Part shown: positions 12,545-25,241 of the stretch, in pieces
Numbering within the stretch: the first letter of the stretch is position 1
How the letters are laid out: each line of letters opens with the position of its first letter
Source: Clitopilus passeckerianus
Lineage: Eukaryota; Basidiomycota; Agaricomycetes; Agaricales; Entolomataceae
Assembly: GCA_944990035.1 (NCBI GenBank)
Contig: CALYLX010000080.1
Span: 248,001 to 312,000, forward strand
Length of the DNA stretch: 64,000 bases
Direction of reading: 5' to 3'
Notes under the pieces: model-generated
What the model was told of the DNA's origin: nothing
Database searches by the model: none
The model's input: only the letters and a program-made list of their open reading frames with translations
Made by a program: the position numbers and the translations under genes

Positions 12545-13879
12545 TACCAGCTACGGCCGGCAACGATACTGCATGTGATGCGGTCTATCAATATCAGTTC
12601 AATCTAGGGTTTCACGTTCTATATCGATGATTATAATGGGTTCATGAGTACCGAAGGGATTGATATCTTATTTGTTGGCGTTCACAAACCGGATCTACAT
12701 ATTATACACGGACACGGTTGCACTATATACACGGACATGGTTGCATTGGAACACATACTTTATTTTGTTTTTATGTATATATTCAGACGGAGCAAGCAAC
12801 AGGCTCGGACCTTCCTATAGCCATGAGAGTCATGATCCATTATATATCCTGTAAAGTCCGAGCTGACAGGCACATGCACTCGACCTAGAGCGTATAATTT
12901 TTCTGAATAATGGCAGGTACACCCTCCCAGCTAACCTCTCAAATTCCACATTTAACAAGTAATACCGAACGCTCTACATATCTGAAAAAACGCTGCTTTC
13001 TACTATACAACCAACTATCAGACTCAAACATTCCTATGTTCGAGAGGGCGCCGGCTTCGGGAGTGCGAGCGAGAATACCTTATTTCTCACCTCAGAGCAC
13101 TCTTTTGTTTGAGATCTCCCGTACTATTGCCGGCCCGGAAGTTGGCCAGACCACCGAACTGGCCACCCACACTTTTTTTTGGATACACTCCTTCTGCTGA
13201 AACAGTGAATACACAATTCGATAGATAAGAGACTAAAGTATATTTTAAAGTGATAAAACTATACATCAAGAAATATTTTGAGTGGACAGCGCGCGATTGC
13301 TCGAAAGATGGCAAAAATCACTAATTGTCGGCTCTTGAAACTTGGCCACTTTGTGAAGAAACAAATTCTAACTTCCGCGGGGCAAGTGGGGCTTCATTCT
13401 ACTCATATATCTGAGTAGAATCGATTGGCCAGCTTCCCGGTCTGGCCATCAAATAGACCTAGGGGTCTCATTTTGCTCATGGAGTCTTCGTCAGAGCGAA
13501 ATACCTCATCTACATAGCATAGCTGTATTTAGAACTCATTTTAGCATAAAATAAACCACAACTCGACTGTCTAAGGGTTGACCAATGCCTCCCCAGAGGC
13601 GGAATACCTTTCAGTGGCCAGGATCAGGGCCATCAACAGTAGCTCGTTTGATTCTTGCTCTTCGACCTTGAATTGCACAAAAGGTTACAAGTACAGTGGG
13701 TTATTTCAATATCTGAATTTTCAGCGTAAGAAATCACTCCAGGTCCGGATTTCTTCAACGAGAATTTACAATTGATATTTGATACACATTCTACTACACA
13801 TCCTTGCAGGCATTTTGGAGATATTTTGTAATACATAACACTTAAAGTTATTCGTAGCCTCCTCCAACCCGCTACTCTT
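12545..13879. other. Intergenic between convergent kinase B and GH55
   Basis: No supported gene. It contains the two 3' flanks and an AT-rich middle (about 12560-13850) with only short domainless ORFs. A near-repeat (tgcactatatacacggacatgg beside tatacacggacacgg) lies at about 12700-12740. Confidence 0.5.
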
Positions 13880-16800
13880 TTAGTTACGGCTCCAAGCGGT
13901 CAAGGTGGAAGCGAAGCCGTTACGGTTCTGGGCTTGGTTGGCGACACCCTGGCCGTTGACACTGAGCATGTAGGTGGTGGCGACGGTCGACAAACTGAAG
14001 ATGGAGACCGACGAGCTAGAGTCAATGTTGACGATCTGGGACTGGCAGCTGAAGCTCGCGAGGCAGTTCTGGCCGTAGTTCTATCCGAAAGCTATCAGCA
14101 CGCAAGTTCCACCCGGGGAATAGGTATACGATACTCACTTGGAAGAAGCTGTAGAATCCAGCGCCGAAGATGATGATGTCGGTGGAAGAAGCGACGTTCA
14201 GAGCCCAAGAAGCTCCCAAGCCGCTGGGGAAGCTGGGATCCTTCCAGGAGGAGTTGATCTGGAAAGGCCCGGGAGGTGCGGGGTTGGGTTGGTAGTAAGG
14301 ACTCTCAGTCTGGAGGAGACCACCAAAATGGTTCTTGGCGTTGACGAAGTTGAATTGGTAGAGGGTGTGGTGCTCGGCTGTATCAGTCTCGTTAGCCATG
14401 ATTCGCTCATTCAAGGTGGGGCAACGACTTACAGCCAGTTCCAATCAACCAAACGGGACCCTGAGATTCGGAGTAGATACCACGGCCAGAGTAGAGCGAG
14501 ACCTGGCTCTTTCCGTCGAAATCGTGGTCAGCAAGCCAGACCCATGTACCCTCGAGGTAAGCAGTGGATGCCGGGGTGAGGTGAAGAGCCAAGAATGCAG
14601 CGAAGCAGGCCGGGTTGTTGACGCTGCTAGTCGGGCAATTGGAATCTTGGAGGTTGGTACCGGCGGCTTGAAAGGGGAGAGAGAATGATGAGCATCAATG
14701 CAGAGGAGATGGATGAGAATGTCCAACGTACCTCCACCGAGCCTGATGTGGGAGTCCCACATACCAGCACCAGCTTGTTGACCGTTGGGTTGCTTGACGT
14801 TCCATTCGACGACGATGGCACCAGGGGCTAGGAAAGGGCCATCCATGTCAGCATCCAGTGCCAGATTCGCAGCCCGGGAGATAACTCACTGGGGCCAATA
14901 GTGGTGAAGATGATATCGGAGATCTCGACAATACCCTGGGAGTTGGTGTCGCCCACTTTGACGACGACCTGGGGGGAGTTGACGTTCGAGAAGGCAGAGC
15001 CCTTTCCAGCAATGACGGACCAGGCCTCTCCGACGATTTGAGTGCCAGCAGGGATGGTGAGGGTGGAGGTGACGACGTAGGTACCGGCATCAAAGAAGAT
15101 GATCTTGCATCCAGCGTACTAGAGAGTGCAGGGTTTAGCAATCACGTACGCTGTAAGAGGCGAATACAAGGGCTAACCTTGTCGAAGATGGCCTTGAGAG
15201 CAGCAGTATCATCGGTGTGTCCGTCACCCTTAGCACCTTGGTCCCTGACGCTGACGAATTGGCTGGTAGAGTATGCACCGTATTGAGGGCGGGTCCTGCC
15301 GACGATCTTGCCAGAGCCGTCCAAGAGAACGCTAGGCTTGTTGGGGTTGTTAATGTTGCCCTTAGTGTAGGTCGGGTTGCCGTTGGTACCCTTGTAGACG
15401 TTGCCTTGGCCCCAAGAAGCAATGGTGGTGGTTCCTCCGTTGAGAACGACAGCACCGCCGACGACGCCAACAGCGACAGGGACGTTGTTGAGCTTGATGT
15501 TGTTGAGGACGAGAGAACCGGCGAGAGCATTGTTGCTGGGGTTGGAGTTGCGAACGAAGATGGGGGTATTGGTGACAACAGCATCAATGATAGCTTCAGC
15601 ACCGACAGTCTAGGACAGAAGGGTTAATTCAGGAATATCTACACCGCGGCTCTGCTCACCTGAGTAGCTTCCGTAACACCACCAGTGGCGAGGTCGAAAC
15701 CCACTTGGCCGCCATTGATGGTGACACCCTGGAATGTCCATCCCCAGTTCCAGATTGAGTAGACAGCGGTCTGGCAGTTATTGAAGACGACGTTGCGGAC
15801 AGTGAATCTGGTAGAACGCTCAGTCGGAGTAGGCCTTGTAGAACAACGGGAGACTTACTGTTGATTGCCGACCCACATACCGAACTTGCCACCGTTGAAG
15901 GTCAAGTCGCCCATGTAACCACCGGAACCGTTCTCCATCCAGATACCCTGGTGAGCGGTGTTGGACGCATCGGAGAGCTGGAAGACGATGTTGGTCAAGG
16001 AGGTGGCCTGGGAAACCTGCCAGTGGATACCAGTGCCTTGGTTGTTGGTGGCTGCAACACGCCTGGTATCAATGACGAAGTTCCTGACAGAGCGGAAGCT
16101 GGAGGAAAATCGTCAAAATTTGCGACAGAAATATGAGCAGACATCACGACATACAAGTTGTTCTGGTTGACGTAGTATTGAGCGCCTCCACCTCCTGGGA
16201 TGTAAGGGTCAGCATCTAGAGGAAGAATCGGTCAGTCTTCAAACGTAAGGAAATAAAAGCTGGGAGGACGTACCAATGATGGCAATACCACCGAAGTTGG
16301 AAGCAGCGAGGAGAGTGGGGGGCTTGCGGTTGTCACCGACGAGTTGAGTGTAGTAGAGAGCGATGATGGGCGAAGAGACGAGGTAAGTGCCGGAGGGGAA
16401 GTAAACAACCGCGGGTGTTAAACTGCAAGAATATCACTTAGAAATGCTCAAAAGGGCTGTCAAGCGGGAACGTACGTGCTTGAATCACAGCCAAGACCAC
16501 AACGACCGCCAGAAGAGATGGCCGAGCTGAATCGGATGTCAGAAACGGTTGCTACAGCAGCCAAAGACCAAATTTCTCACTTGATGGCAGCGGTATCGTC
16601 AGTGACACCGTCACCTTTTGCGCCAAAATCCTAGAGAAATAGGATTGAGCTGCTGAACTTCATGCCGTGGGTGAGTGGGAGCCTTACCTTGACGTTCCTG
16701 AAGACCTTGTAGCCGCCAGGGTTTGAGTTGAACGCAGAGATACCCTGGTGCTTTATGGTTTGCAGCCAGTATGGATCGTTAGAACCAGCATTACCCGCCC

Positions 16801-16894
16801 CAAGGGGAGACGAGCAAGTTGAGCCTAACGCAGAGACATAGCTGGAGAGGGTGAGCACCACGGTCGCAAGGACCAGGTGTAAGGAATAGAGCAT
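13880..16894 (-). CDS. GH55 exo-beta-1,3-glucanase, secreted
   Basis: Extracellular enzyme of the two-domain beta-helix GH55 family, expected to release glucose from the non-reducing ends of beta-1,3-glucan, fungal wall or storage glucan included. The ATG at 16894 gives the signal peptide MLYSLHLVLATVVLTLSSYVSA. An upstream TTG in the same frame is not needed. Two pectate-lyase-like repeats are visible. The first begins near DFGAKGDGVTDDTAAIN and continues through SVRNFVIDTRRV and GIWMENGSGGYMGDL. The second begins at VRDQGAKGDGHTDDTAALK and continues to WVWLADHDFDG and GPVWLIGTG. The end is NRNGFASTLTAWSRN and TAA at 13880. About ten short introns interrupt it, and I see no breaks. It converges on kinase B, mirroring the GH55 end at 1-47. 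Confidence 0.92.
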
Positions 16895-19661
16895 TGTGGA
16901 CGATGGCAAGAAACCGATCCAAACAAATTAAGCTTCCACGAAAACCGATACGAGGAGTGCTTGGGAATTAAAGAAGCTGGCTGGAACCCTTCTTATAGTC
17001 CTATCTCTCGCTCGGGTCGCTCATTTTGTGGGTTCCTCGGCACTGTCGAGAGTACCTTTGCATGATCACGATGAACGGTACACGCATGCTCAGTTTTGCT
17101 TTCTGAGCCCTCGTGACGGATTCGTGAATGCCCAACCCGGATGCAGAGTCGGTGAAAACTGGATGAGATGGCGAGATTAGGCATACTGACCATGCAACGG
17201 GATCAGCTGGAAGCACGTACGCGAAGAAATATGAACAGTTCTTCGTATGAGGCGCGCGGGTCCTTCGGACGTAAGGACCGACCTGTCGATCAACCTCACG
17301 AGGTTCGCAAGCTACATGTCCCGCACGCTACCGACCTGGTTTAGGCTGCAGGTGATGATGGTAGCGCGATAGAATTGGGTCGCCTGGAAAGGGTCAAAGC
17401 TCAATAGGTTGCTATCACGTGTGGTAGATGGCGCCATACCACATGTGCACAATTCCGGATGACCCAAATTTGGATGCGTCATTGAACAAAGAAAACGACG
17501 ATGGTTCGCACTGCAATTTCCAGCGTGGATTTACCGAAGGCGTCACAGGTGCTCTTCGATAATCTTCCCGGTGTCAGTCGTAAATGAAGTGGGTCTCGAT
17601 TAAGCGAGAAGCTGGTCACCGACCCGTTCCCGCATGGTAAATTCGCCAGCGTCAAGGTGCATCAGGCCATATTTTGAGTTGTTCAATTCTGGCCTAATCT
17701 AGACGAGAGAAATCGAAGCAGCTGGGTTTGCGGGGCGAGTCAAAATAACGGCATCCTGCGGACATATCGGTGCCAATTAGATGAAAGCAGTGACCTCAGC
17801 ACTTGAGCTGAGGGTACCGTGCGGGGTAGGATCCTGGGGCAGCCAAACTAGGCAACATCCCAACTTCAGCAATCGAACATCTTCAAAGCCGACGCTTCAA
17901 AGACCCACGCTCCACCGACGTGATATCCGTTCGCTCGTCAGAACACCTGGTAATTGTGTGGTCAACTGATTGTCCACTACAGGGGTAGACAAGCAATCAG
18001 GATTCAGGACTAACCGTCGAACCGTCAAAACATTCCGTTCGCAATTGCTCAGGAATTGCAATCGCTGTCCCTATCTTTGCCAGCTGACCGAAAATTTGAG
18101 ACTGAGCTCATGCGACACCGACGCGAGGTCGTGCAACGGCCGCGAAATGGGCGGGGTTATCGGGCCAAGAGTTGATGAGAGTTGATGACCCCATAACGAG
18201 TCCAGTCAAGTGGCAACATAAAAAGTCCGGAATTCAAGCAGCATTAATGTGCGCATGGTGGTTGATGATTGAGTTGCTCGTCGTTGATCACGATGACCAG
18301 GTGTTGTTCAGATTTGGACAGACCCGGAGCAATGACACCGGCAATCAAACGGAATCCCGCCCATTGCATGCAAAGTTTCTGCCCTGCTCAGATTCTTTCG
18401 GTTAGAACTTTCAGTACCTGAACGCTGTCTCCCCGGTTGGACGCCTTCAAGAGTTATTGAACAGGCTTGAACCTGGCAGCTAGCCAAGTGATCCCAGGCT
18501 CACAACCTTCCTCAACCCCACACAATTCCTAGACCCTCGCACATGGATATTCTGCATATTTTCCGATACTTACCCGGAGGCCTACCTTTCTGAGCAGGCC
18601 AGTCGAGTTTTCAGACGAGGTTTTCACTAAAGCGAGGACGTCAAGGACGTCATTTTCCTACGCGAACGTCTCTTTTACTTGGGGGAAGAAGCCTGAGGTA
18701 CTGGCCGGGTCTGTCATTGTCATGTGTGATCGTAATTGCACGAGGGTATGTACACTTAAACGGGTCCGGCCACCGGCAGTGTCGAGTAAAGGAGAGATCT
18801 ACGCATTCAGCCAATTCTATGAATGGGAGCATGAGGTGGCCCCTGGCAGTCCATGTGGTGAAAAGTTCAGACGACCTGAGCAACAGAATGATGACGCTTG
18901 GCTTTATCGTCGAGTTTCCCTATGGCTAGGCTATTCCGGCACTAAAATGACTTAGTACAGACACGTCTACAAAGGTGATCGACATTAATCCTTATGATGT
19001 GCATTGCCAGGGTACCCTTGAATACGCTGGCCTCAGTTCTTACTTCGTCTCACACAATCTCGCAATGGAAGGTATCGTGCATGTTTATTCCGGGCCCATT
19101 AGTCGTCAAGAGAGCCTTCCCCTTGAAAATGTTAACAGATGCCATCCACCATCGTTACCAGACCTCTTCACCTTCTCCCTGATATCAAGATGGTGGCTTG
19201 TTTTGTGGCCCGGCAACTTCCCTTGGCCTCGTTACGGATGTACTTATCTCAAAGGCCCCACCTCTTGAGGTCGTTTCCCAAACAAATTACGCCCGGCGTG
19301 ACACCTGAAATCCAGGTCCTAATCGACCAGGGGTTGAATTGCACCATTGTGAGAGAAGACTGAATAGCTGGGGTTTCGATCCTTCCACAGGACACTCGAA
19401 AAAGGAGTTTGTATTGCTTTTTCCTGTAAATCGTTCGCTTGGTGGACAAATATAGAGGATTTGGGCAGGTTTATCTAACTACCATACAGTTCTGCGGGGA
19501 AGAGCTGTTCAACGCCCTTCCTTTGCGTCGAACTGTCAATCTATCGCGAATTCCCTAGCTCCCGAAGTAAGAATAAGACAAGTCTGAAATATGCCAACGC
19601 AAGCAAAACGATCTAAGGTAGTATAAGAGATATTGTGTGAAGCATAATACACGACAACGTA
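16895..19661. other. Long intergenic region
   Basis: This 2.8-kb stretch between the GH55 start and the NAPE-PLD-like stop holds no gene I can support. It should include the GH55 promoter. The longest ORFs (18975-19268, 18650-18883) have no recognisable domain or plausible exon partner. Confidence 0.5.
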
Positions 19662-21228
19662 TCAGAAGAACAGTGTTTCCCCAATGTCACAAACCCCAAA
19701 TGCACCATCCTCAATCCCAACCTTCTTGCACTCCTCGGCCAGACGTCGAGGTGGTTCGAGGACGTCCTCTGAAGTCAAAACCCATGTTCTAGAAAAGATG
19801 CGTGGATCAATATCTCGTCGTAGCATAGAAGAAGTCATAAAATGTACCCCCAATGCATACCAATGCCTCTCTTCGCCTTGATATCCTTGAACAGAAGAAC
19901 ACTATCTTGTGGTGCGCAATGGATCGGTGACATGAACCATCTCGGCATGTATGCCCTGGAAGTCAAAGAGATATCATCAGCATAACTCATGAGCGATGTG
20001 GAAGTCAAGGCCTACCCAATAGGAATCATCGCCACATCAAATCCACCAAACGTCTCGCCAATTTCTTTGAACACAGGACACACGGGAACCTCATCCTCGT
20101 TCTGACCCTCCATGACCGCACGGTATCCCGTATCTCCGCCAAAGAACACCTTCACGCCTTTCCCGCCGTGTTCCTCCTTAGTGGTACCCGATGGGTCTCG
20201 AACCTCCTCTACAGCCCAACTCGCCCAAAGCGTCTTGAACCGATCAAGGAGGCCTCTCCCTGTGAAGTGCTGCGCAGGCGTACAGGTAATATCCATTGTG
20301 ACCGTGGTGGACTCCTTGTTAGGACCGGTGGATTGGATCACGGTGATCCTCTTCGAATCCCACCAGTCCATTATGTGGACGTGGTCGTCTGGGATGCCGA
20401 GGGACTTGAAGTAATCTCCGTTGCCGAGCGGTGCGAAAAAGTGAGGGGTTCTCTTTCGTTTGGCAAGCTCGCGGACGGTATGGGTGTCAAGACTGGAAAG
20501 AGAAAGGGTGATTAGGACGGTATTAAGGAAGAAAAGACGGCCGAGGACTTACTGATCGTAGTGGTTGTGCTCGAGGGTATTCATTGATTAGTATAGTGCT
20601 ATACTGCAAGGTGTCAAGCTTACAGAGATAACGACTGCATCAACTTCTGGAATTTCCTCTATCTTGCATGGCGGTTCTATCATTGGAATCAGAATCGATT
20701 CGGAAAACCATAGCGGGTTGAAGCATACCTGTGAATCTCTTGGGTCCAATCCATTGGCTAGGTGAGCACCGGTCACTGAAGACTGGGTCAAATAGAACCC
20801 TTGCGCCTCGCGTAAGCGCCGGCGTAGACCTTGTAGGCAATTCTACAAGGAAGCATGCATGTCCGAGCCAGGTTGTCTTGATCTTTCCTGCATTGTCCTC
20901 TGCGATATCCGCCCCAGATTCCTTGCTGGCTAAACCCCAGGTTGGTTTCCGAATTGGAATCTTGCTGGCAGTTGCCGGGTCCGGAGAAGGAAACTTGTGA
21001 GCTTGGGAAAGCATCTACGGAGCCAGAACACGTTAAAGCTTTCCTAACGCAACAATGATACCAGCAACGTACCCCAATCATCTCCTTGAAGCCGTTGTTC
21101 TTCCAGCTATCCCAGGGATTGACGAATGCACAATGTTTCGCATCTGCCCAGTGACTTGGGATAGACTTTCCGCTGAGCGTCGTGTGCTCACGTTTGCGAG
21201 GCTGCTCGTGAACCAGAAGATCGTTCAT
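19662..21228 (-). CDS. NAPE-PLD-like metallo-beta-lactamase-fold phosphodiesterase
   Basis: Member of the N-acyl-phosphatidylethanolamine phospholipase D family (yeast Fmp30-like), a zinc hydrolase that cleaves NAPE to N-acylethanolamine and phosphatidate at membranes. The start at 21228 gives [20 protein letters not shown], and the first intron follows KEMIG. The fold begins at [14 protein letters not shown] and [21 protein letters not shown]. The metal site HNHYDHLDTH is split by two introns. Further ligands are in [20 protein letters not shown] and [18 protein letters not shown]. The last of these is split by an intron ending at about 19794, and without that intron the frame would stop early. 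The C-terminus is CDIGETLFF at 19662. All expected ligands are present, and the gene appears intact. Substrate is inferred from family only. Confidence 0.85.
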
Positions 21229-21529
21229 GTTGGATGGTGGCGAAAGAAAGGTTGCGCTCAGGGCTTTTGTATCGCCAGCTTACATGCCGTCCTGAGAATT
21301 GGAATGAGATTGGACGCGTCTAGCGGGCGGCCGGATGAGTTGCCGAGCTTACTGCTCTCGGTCAAGTCAGCACATCCGGATCAGCCGCTTAGACTCGTCA
21401 GCCTATTTCAAATGCCGAAATCACCGCCATCACCGTTTGAAGGACGTGCCACTGCGAGCGCAGCAGGAACGTGTATTTGCAAATCGTCCAGTCATATCTC
21501 TTGTGGAACTAATACAACAGAGGGTATCC

Positions 21530-23489
21530 CTATGGACTCGGAATACACGCAAGCGTACTATATACATCGAATATCCTTGGTCTATCCGCAGGCACTTGAG
21601 CCCAACATGATACAACCAGTTTCCAGATGGTATCTGGGACCTTCTTTGGTCGAAGGGGACGCTTTCCTTCCAGTACCAGGACCCCAACCATGTACTCAGG
21701 GTCTCTTTGGAACGGAATCTCCGCGCTGTATACCTATTATAGAGGAGCGTTTAATATGAGGGATGATAATTATAATTGCTGGAAACCATACCTCAAATGC
21801 GAGCATACCGAACGAGTAAACATCACTGGCGAAAGTTGGCTTGACGAAGCAGTTAGGAAGTCCCTGGCCTCCAACGACGCCTTCATTTATGTCGTCCTCG
21901 AGGAAGAGCTCAGGTGCCATCCACGCTTGCGTACCAGCGTATGCTGTAGAACTCAGCCTCGAGGACAGGGTCGAAGCAAGAGAAGTAGATCGTCCTCTCT
22001 GCACTAATACCTTCTCGCATTTCTTGATAAACAATAACTTCTCCTGCGGTGTCATTTCGTATTGTGGTTCAAAATAGGGCTCCGCTTGCATTGAAGCGGT
22101 CCCAAAGTCGGAGATGCATGCCTTTCCGCTGGCCGATATGAGCACATTTCCCTGAATATACTTTGAGCTGGTGCCGCTTAAACTAGATGAGCATACTCAC
22201 ACCTTTGAGATCTCCATGAACAATGTTATATTCGCTGATATAGTGTAACCCATCTGCAACTTGCTCTAACTAGCGACTTGCAATCAGTCGACAAAAAAGC
22301 ATTCAGAAGAGATAGCTCACAAGGTCCGTCTTGGAAGCTGTAGGGAACTTCTTCAAGTACTCGTTAATGTTTCCGTTGTCCATCCACTCTGTCAAAATGC
22401 AGAGCCTTCGGGGCTCGTGAACGATTCCAACGAAGGGTATAATTGATGGGTGGTTTAGCAAGCGCAAAATCAGTGCTTCACGTAGAAAGGTCTTGTGATC
22501 TGATGTTTAATTATTTAATGTGGAAAGGTCGGCAGACTCAGACTCACTCGGACAGCCTTCTTGGAAGTTGTGAGTGTCCTCTCATATAGCCGATAGCTCT
22601 TTACGGCAACGTTCCGTCCATCCTTCGTGCGCCCAAGATATACCGTTGCGGAGCAGCCTTTAGTATTGGCGTCGCTCGAAATTAACTCCGGGAAGGTGAC
22701 ATAAAAGTTGGTCGGAGAAAAAGAGGTTTTCTGGCAGAGGCGTAGAAGATAGTCGCCATATGCTGTCAAGCGTCTCTTGTCACTGGTCTCCCGAGCTAGC
22801 TATGGGTGCGGCCATTGGTTGAACCTCGTTTCGTCTAGACTATGAGAACATTACCTCGAGAAGCTCGTACATTGCTTTCACACACATGCGCTGTTCGTTT
22901 GCTGCTGCCAACCCTTTCTTGACTTGTTTGCTAGCCGTCTTCCTCAGATAAGTGAATACACTATCACACCATCGGCCAAGTCTACAAACCAGGGAACACC
23001 TATCAGCATCACACGAGGTTCGCCACAGTTACGACCTACTCCTCAGGTGTCATGTAATACCTGCTGGTACCGGCACCCAGTTGTTTGGCCAGAAACTTCC
23101 TAACGGCAAGGTGTTCCTCTGCCCAGTATAGATCTTCATAGTTTCTTTTCAGGAGAAAGTGATATGTCTCCTCGCACGACTTGCGTAGCTTCCTACAACG
23201 AGGGCCTCAGTGGAAGAGAGATTGATTCCTCGACAATAATAACATTCTGAGTATTCTGGTATGTTCTTGAACATTTGGCGGTGGTTCCAGAAGCCATGAG
23301 AACTGGTCACATATCTTTGTCCAGAATTTCTGCAGTCGGCCAATGCGATGGAAAGAGACATCAGCACCCATAACCAAATAGAGGTAGCTTGCATACCATG
23401 CCGTAAGGACACTTCCTGACCATCTGTTGGACTGCTGTGAACCAAGCCTTGACCTCCTCATCGTTACTTGGGTGTGTTGCGTTCGGCAT
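21530..23489 (-). CDS. TKL-like protein kinase
   Basis: Predicted Ser/Thr kinase of the expanded fungal TKL-like group. The ATG at 23489 opens MPNATHPSNDEEVKAWF, and a helical N-terminal region of about 200 residues follows (DQFSWLLEPPPNVQEHTRIL; EQRMCVKAMYELLE). In the kinase domain the glycine loop is degenerate (KGCSATVYLG) and the catalytic Lys is in NVAVKSYRLYER. The catalytic loop is IVHGDLKGGNVLI (HGD rather than HRD, common in this group). It continues with SDFGTAS, a long activation segment, TQAWMAPELF and DVYSFGMLAFE. The domain ends with SCWAQVPADRPR, and the stop at 21530 follows IPSP. One intron near 23190 would be only about 42 nt with a weak GTCGAG donor, so that exon join is uncertain. 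Confidence 0.85.
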
Positions 23490-23787
23490 TGTCGAAGAGC
23501 CAGAACCAGAGCCAGAGAGATAACGAAAGCACCCGTAACGAGCACAGGGTACTCCCCTTACGGCACCTTCTGTCTACATCCTGGAAAGGTCATGTGGCCA
23601 GATGTCATTGTTTGTGGGCGCCGCAGTTATTCTCTAACCTTCCAGTGCATTCTCAAAGGAGAGCGTAGAGAACAGAAAGATAGATTATTTCATATCGAGC
23701 AGGGACAGCTCCGGGGATGCAATGGAAAGGGTAAATGGATTGCTTCATTGATATTTACATAACGAAATCGAGTCGTCGGATAACTTT

Positions 23788-25241
23788 TTACGTGTAAACC
23801 CTGATAGCGGCGAGATCGAAGTAGGCGTTGGCGAATGCCGAAGGGTTGTTGTTGACATAGTCTGTGAGAGAGTTCTGATTGATTTCATTATCTCACTTAT
23901 CAAAGTAGTCAATAACTCACCGTCACAGGTGGATGGACATCCAGAGCTGCCGTAGACACCACCTGCCCAGTCACCACCTGCGTCATATTAGAAATGCAAT
24001 CGGAGATCTTGTAGCATAATTACTTACAGAAAGTGAGGTTGATGATGATATTGTGAGCATTGAAGTGCGAGGCAATGTCGCATGAGGTATTCGGGAAGTT
24101 CGCTGATGGAGTTCCCTAAAGAAATATAATATAAGGGCGACGTCAAGTAATAGGTACCGAGGAACTCACCCAGCTACCAGTATCAACAGAGCCACCTCCA
24201 TTCTTAACTTCAGCGGGGACAGAACCGGAGTTCCTCGGCCAGAACCAAGCCTTGATACCACTGTCGGTCCTCTCGACAGCGTACCAACCACCGCCGTTAC
24301 CATTGAATGCCGGTCCGTAGCTGTTGTTATCGTTAATCTTCACACCACATCCAGAGTTTCCATTCACGGCGGCGTCGCAGTCGAGCTGTGTAGGGGTTCT
24401 AGAGAAGAAAATCAACATCTCATCAACGTATCCAAGGCAAATCACGAACCCTGTCTGGTCACGAGAAGCTGGCATTGTGCATCCTAAATGGCCAAATGAG
24501 TGTGAGGCACAAATGGCGAGAACAGTGCGATACAAACCTGTGCCAGTGTGAAGAGTGACTGCATCTGGTCCTTGGTCATTTACACCCTCGATAATGTCGA
24601 TTTCGCCCTAGCAAAGTAGATGTCCAACATCAGTCGTTCGGTTGAGATGACATTGATCACAGAAGCTTACTCCATTCGGCCATGTTGCCTCATTGACCTC
24701 CCAGATAGCTGGCCAGGTTCTGTGGTAATCATTCTCAGCATTCCAGAGATATTACACGAAAGAAGGAAAAACGTACCCGCAACCTTGAGGCATGTGCCTA
24801 ACGTCAAAGCTAAAGATGGTAGTGTTTTATCAGTACTACAAAGGGGACGTTTATAGATCAATCGACATACACGGCGGTGTGTGTAGTATAAGTCTTTTTC
24901 GAGCGGATTCGGACAGAATTCCTGCCAGCACCACCTGCGTTCAAAACCGTCGTGAAGTCAGAGCGGAGAATAAACGTGTTGTCCGAGGCATAGGTCAAGT
25001 TCTGGCTTCTTGCTGTTGCCTCATCGACATAGTTGCTAAGATGGCAAGGTTTGAGTATTATTTGTCGACTGGTGAAAATGAAAGCCACTAACACTCGTCC
25101 ATGGGTGGGGTCACCGATGGCCTGGAATTCAAACGCGTCGTAGAAGCCATTCCCGACAATAGTATCAGAAAGTGAATATGAGGCTCGGGCAGAAGCGTAG
25201 CTGAGGACAGAAAGGACGACGAGGGAGAAGAAAGCCTTCAT
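23788..25241 (-). CDS. GH16 endo-1,3(4)-beta-glucanase-like, secreted
   Basis: Extracellular GH16 hydrolase likely acting on beta-1,3 or mixed-linkage glucans of fungal or plant walls. The ATG at 25241 gives the signal peptide MKAFFSLVVLSVLSYASARA, and the fold starts at YSLSDTIVGNGFYDAFEF. The catalytic motif is GGEIDIIEGVNDQGP (nucleophile and acid/base Glu in E-I-D-I-I-E), formed across the intron at about 24605-24670. Later segments are TLHTGAGCTMP, CGVKINDNNSYG, WFWPRNSGSVPAEV, LTFCGDWAGGVYGSSGCP and the C-terminus AAIRVYT with TAA at 23788. Seven or so short introns are needed. No disruption was seen, and the length is that of a single-domain laminarinase-type GH16. Confidence 0.9.

Noticed and set aside
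14022..15141. Ser/Pro-rich ORFs inside the GH55 gene
   Set aside because: Shadow frames of GH55 exons, which are fully accounted for on the minus strand.
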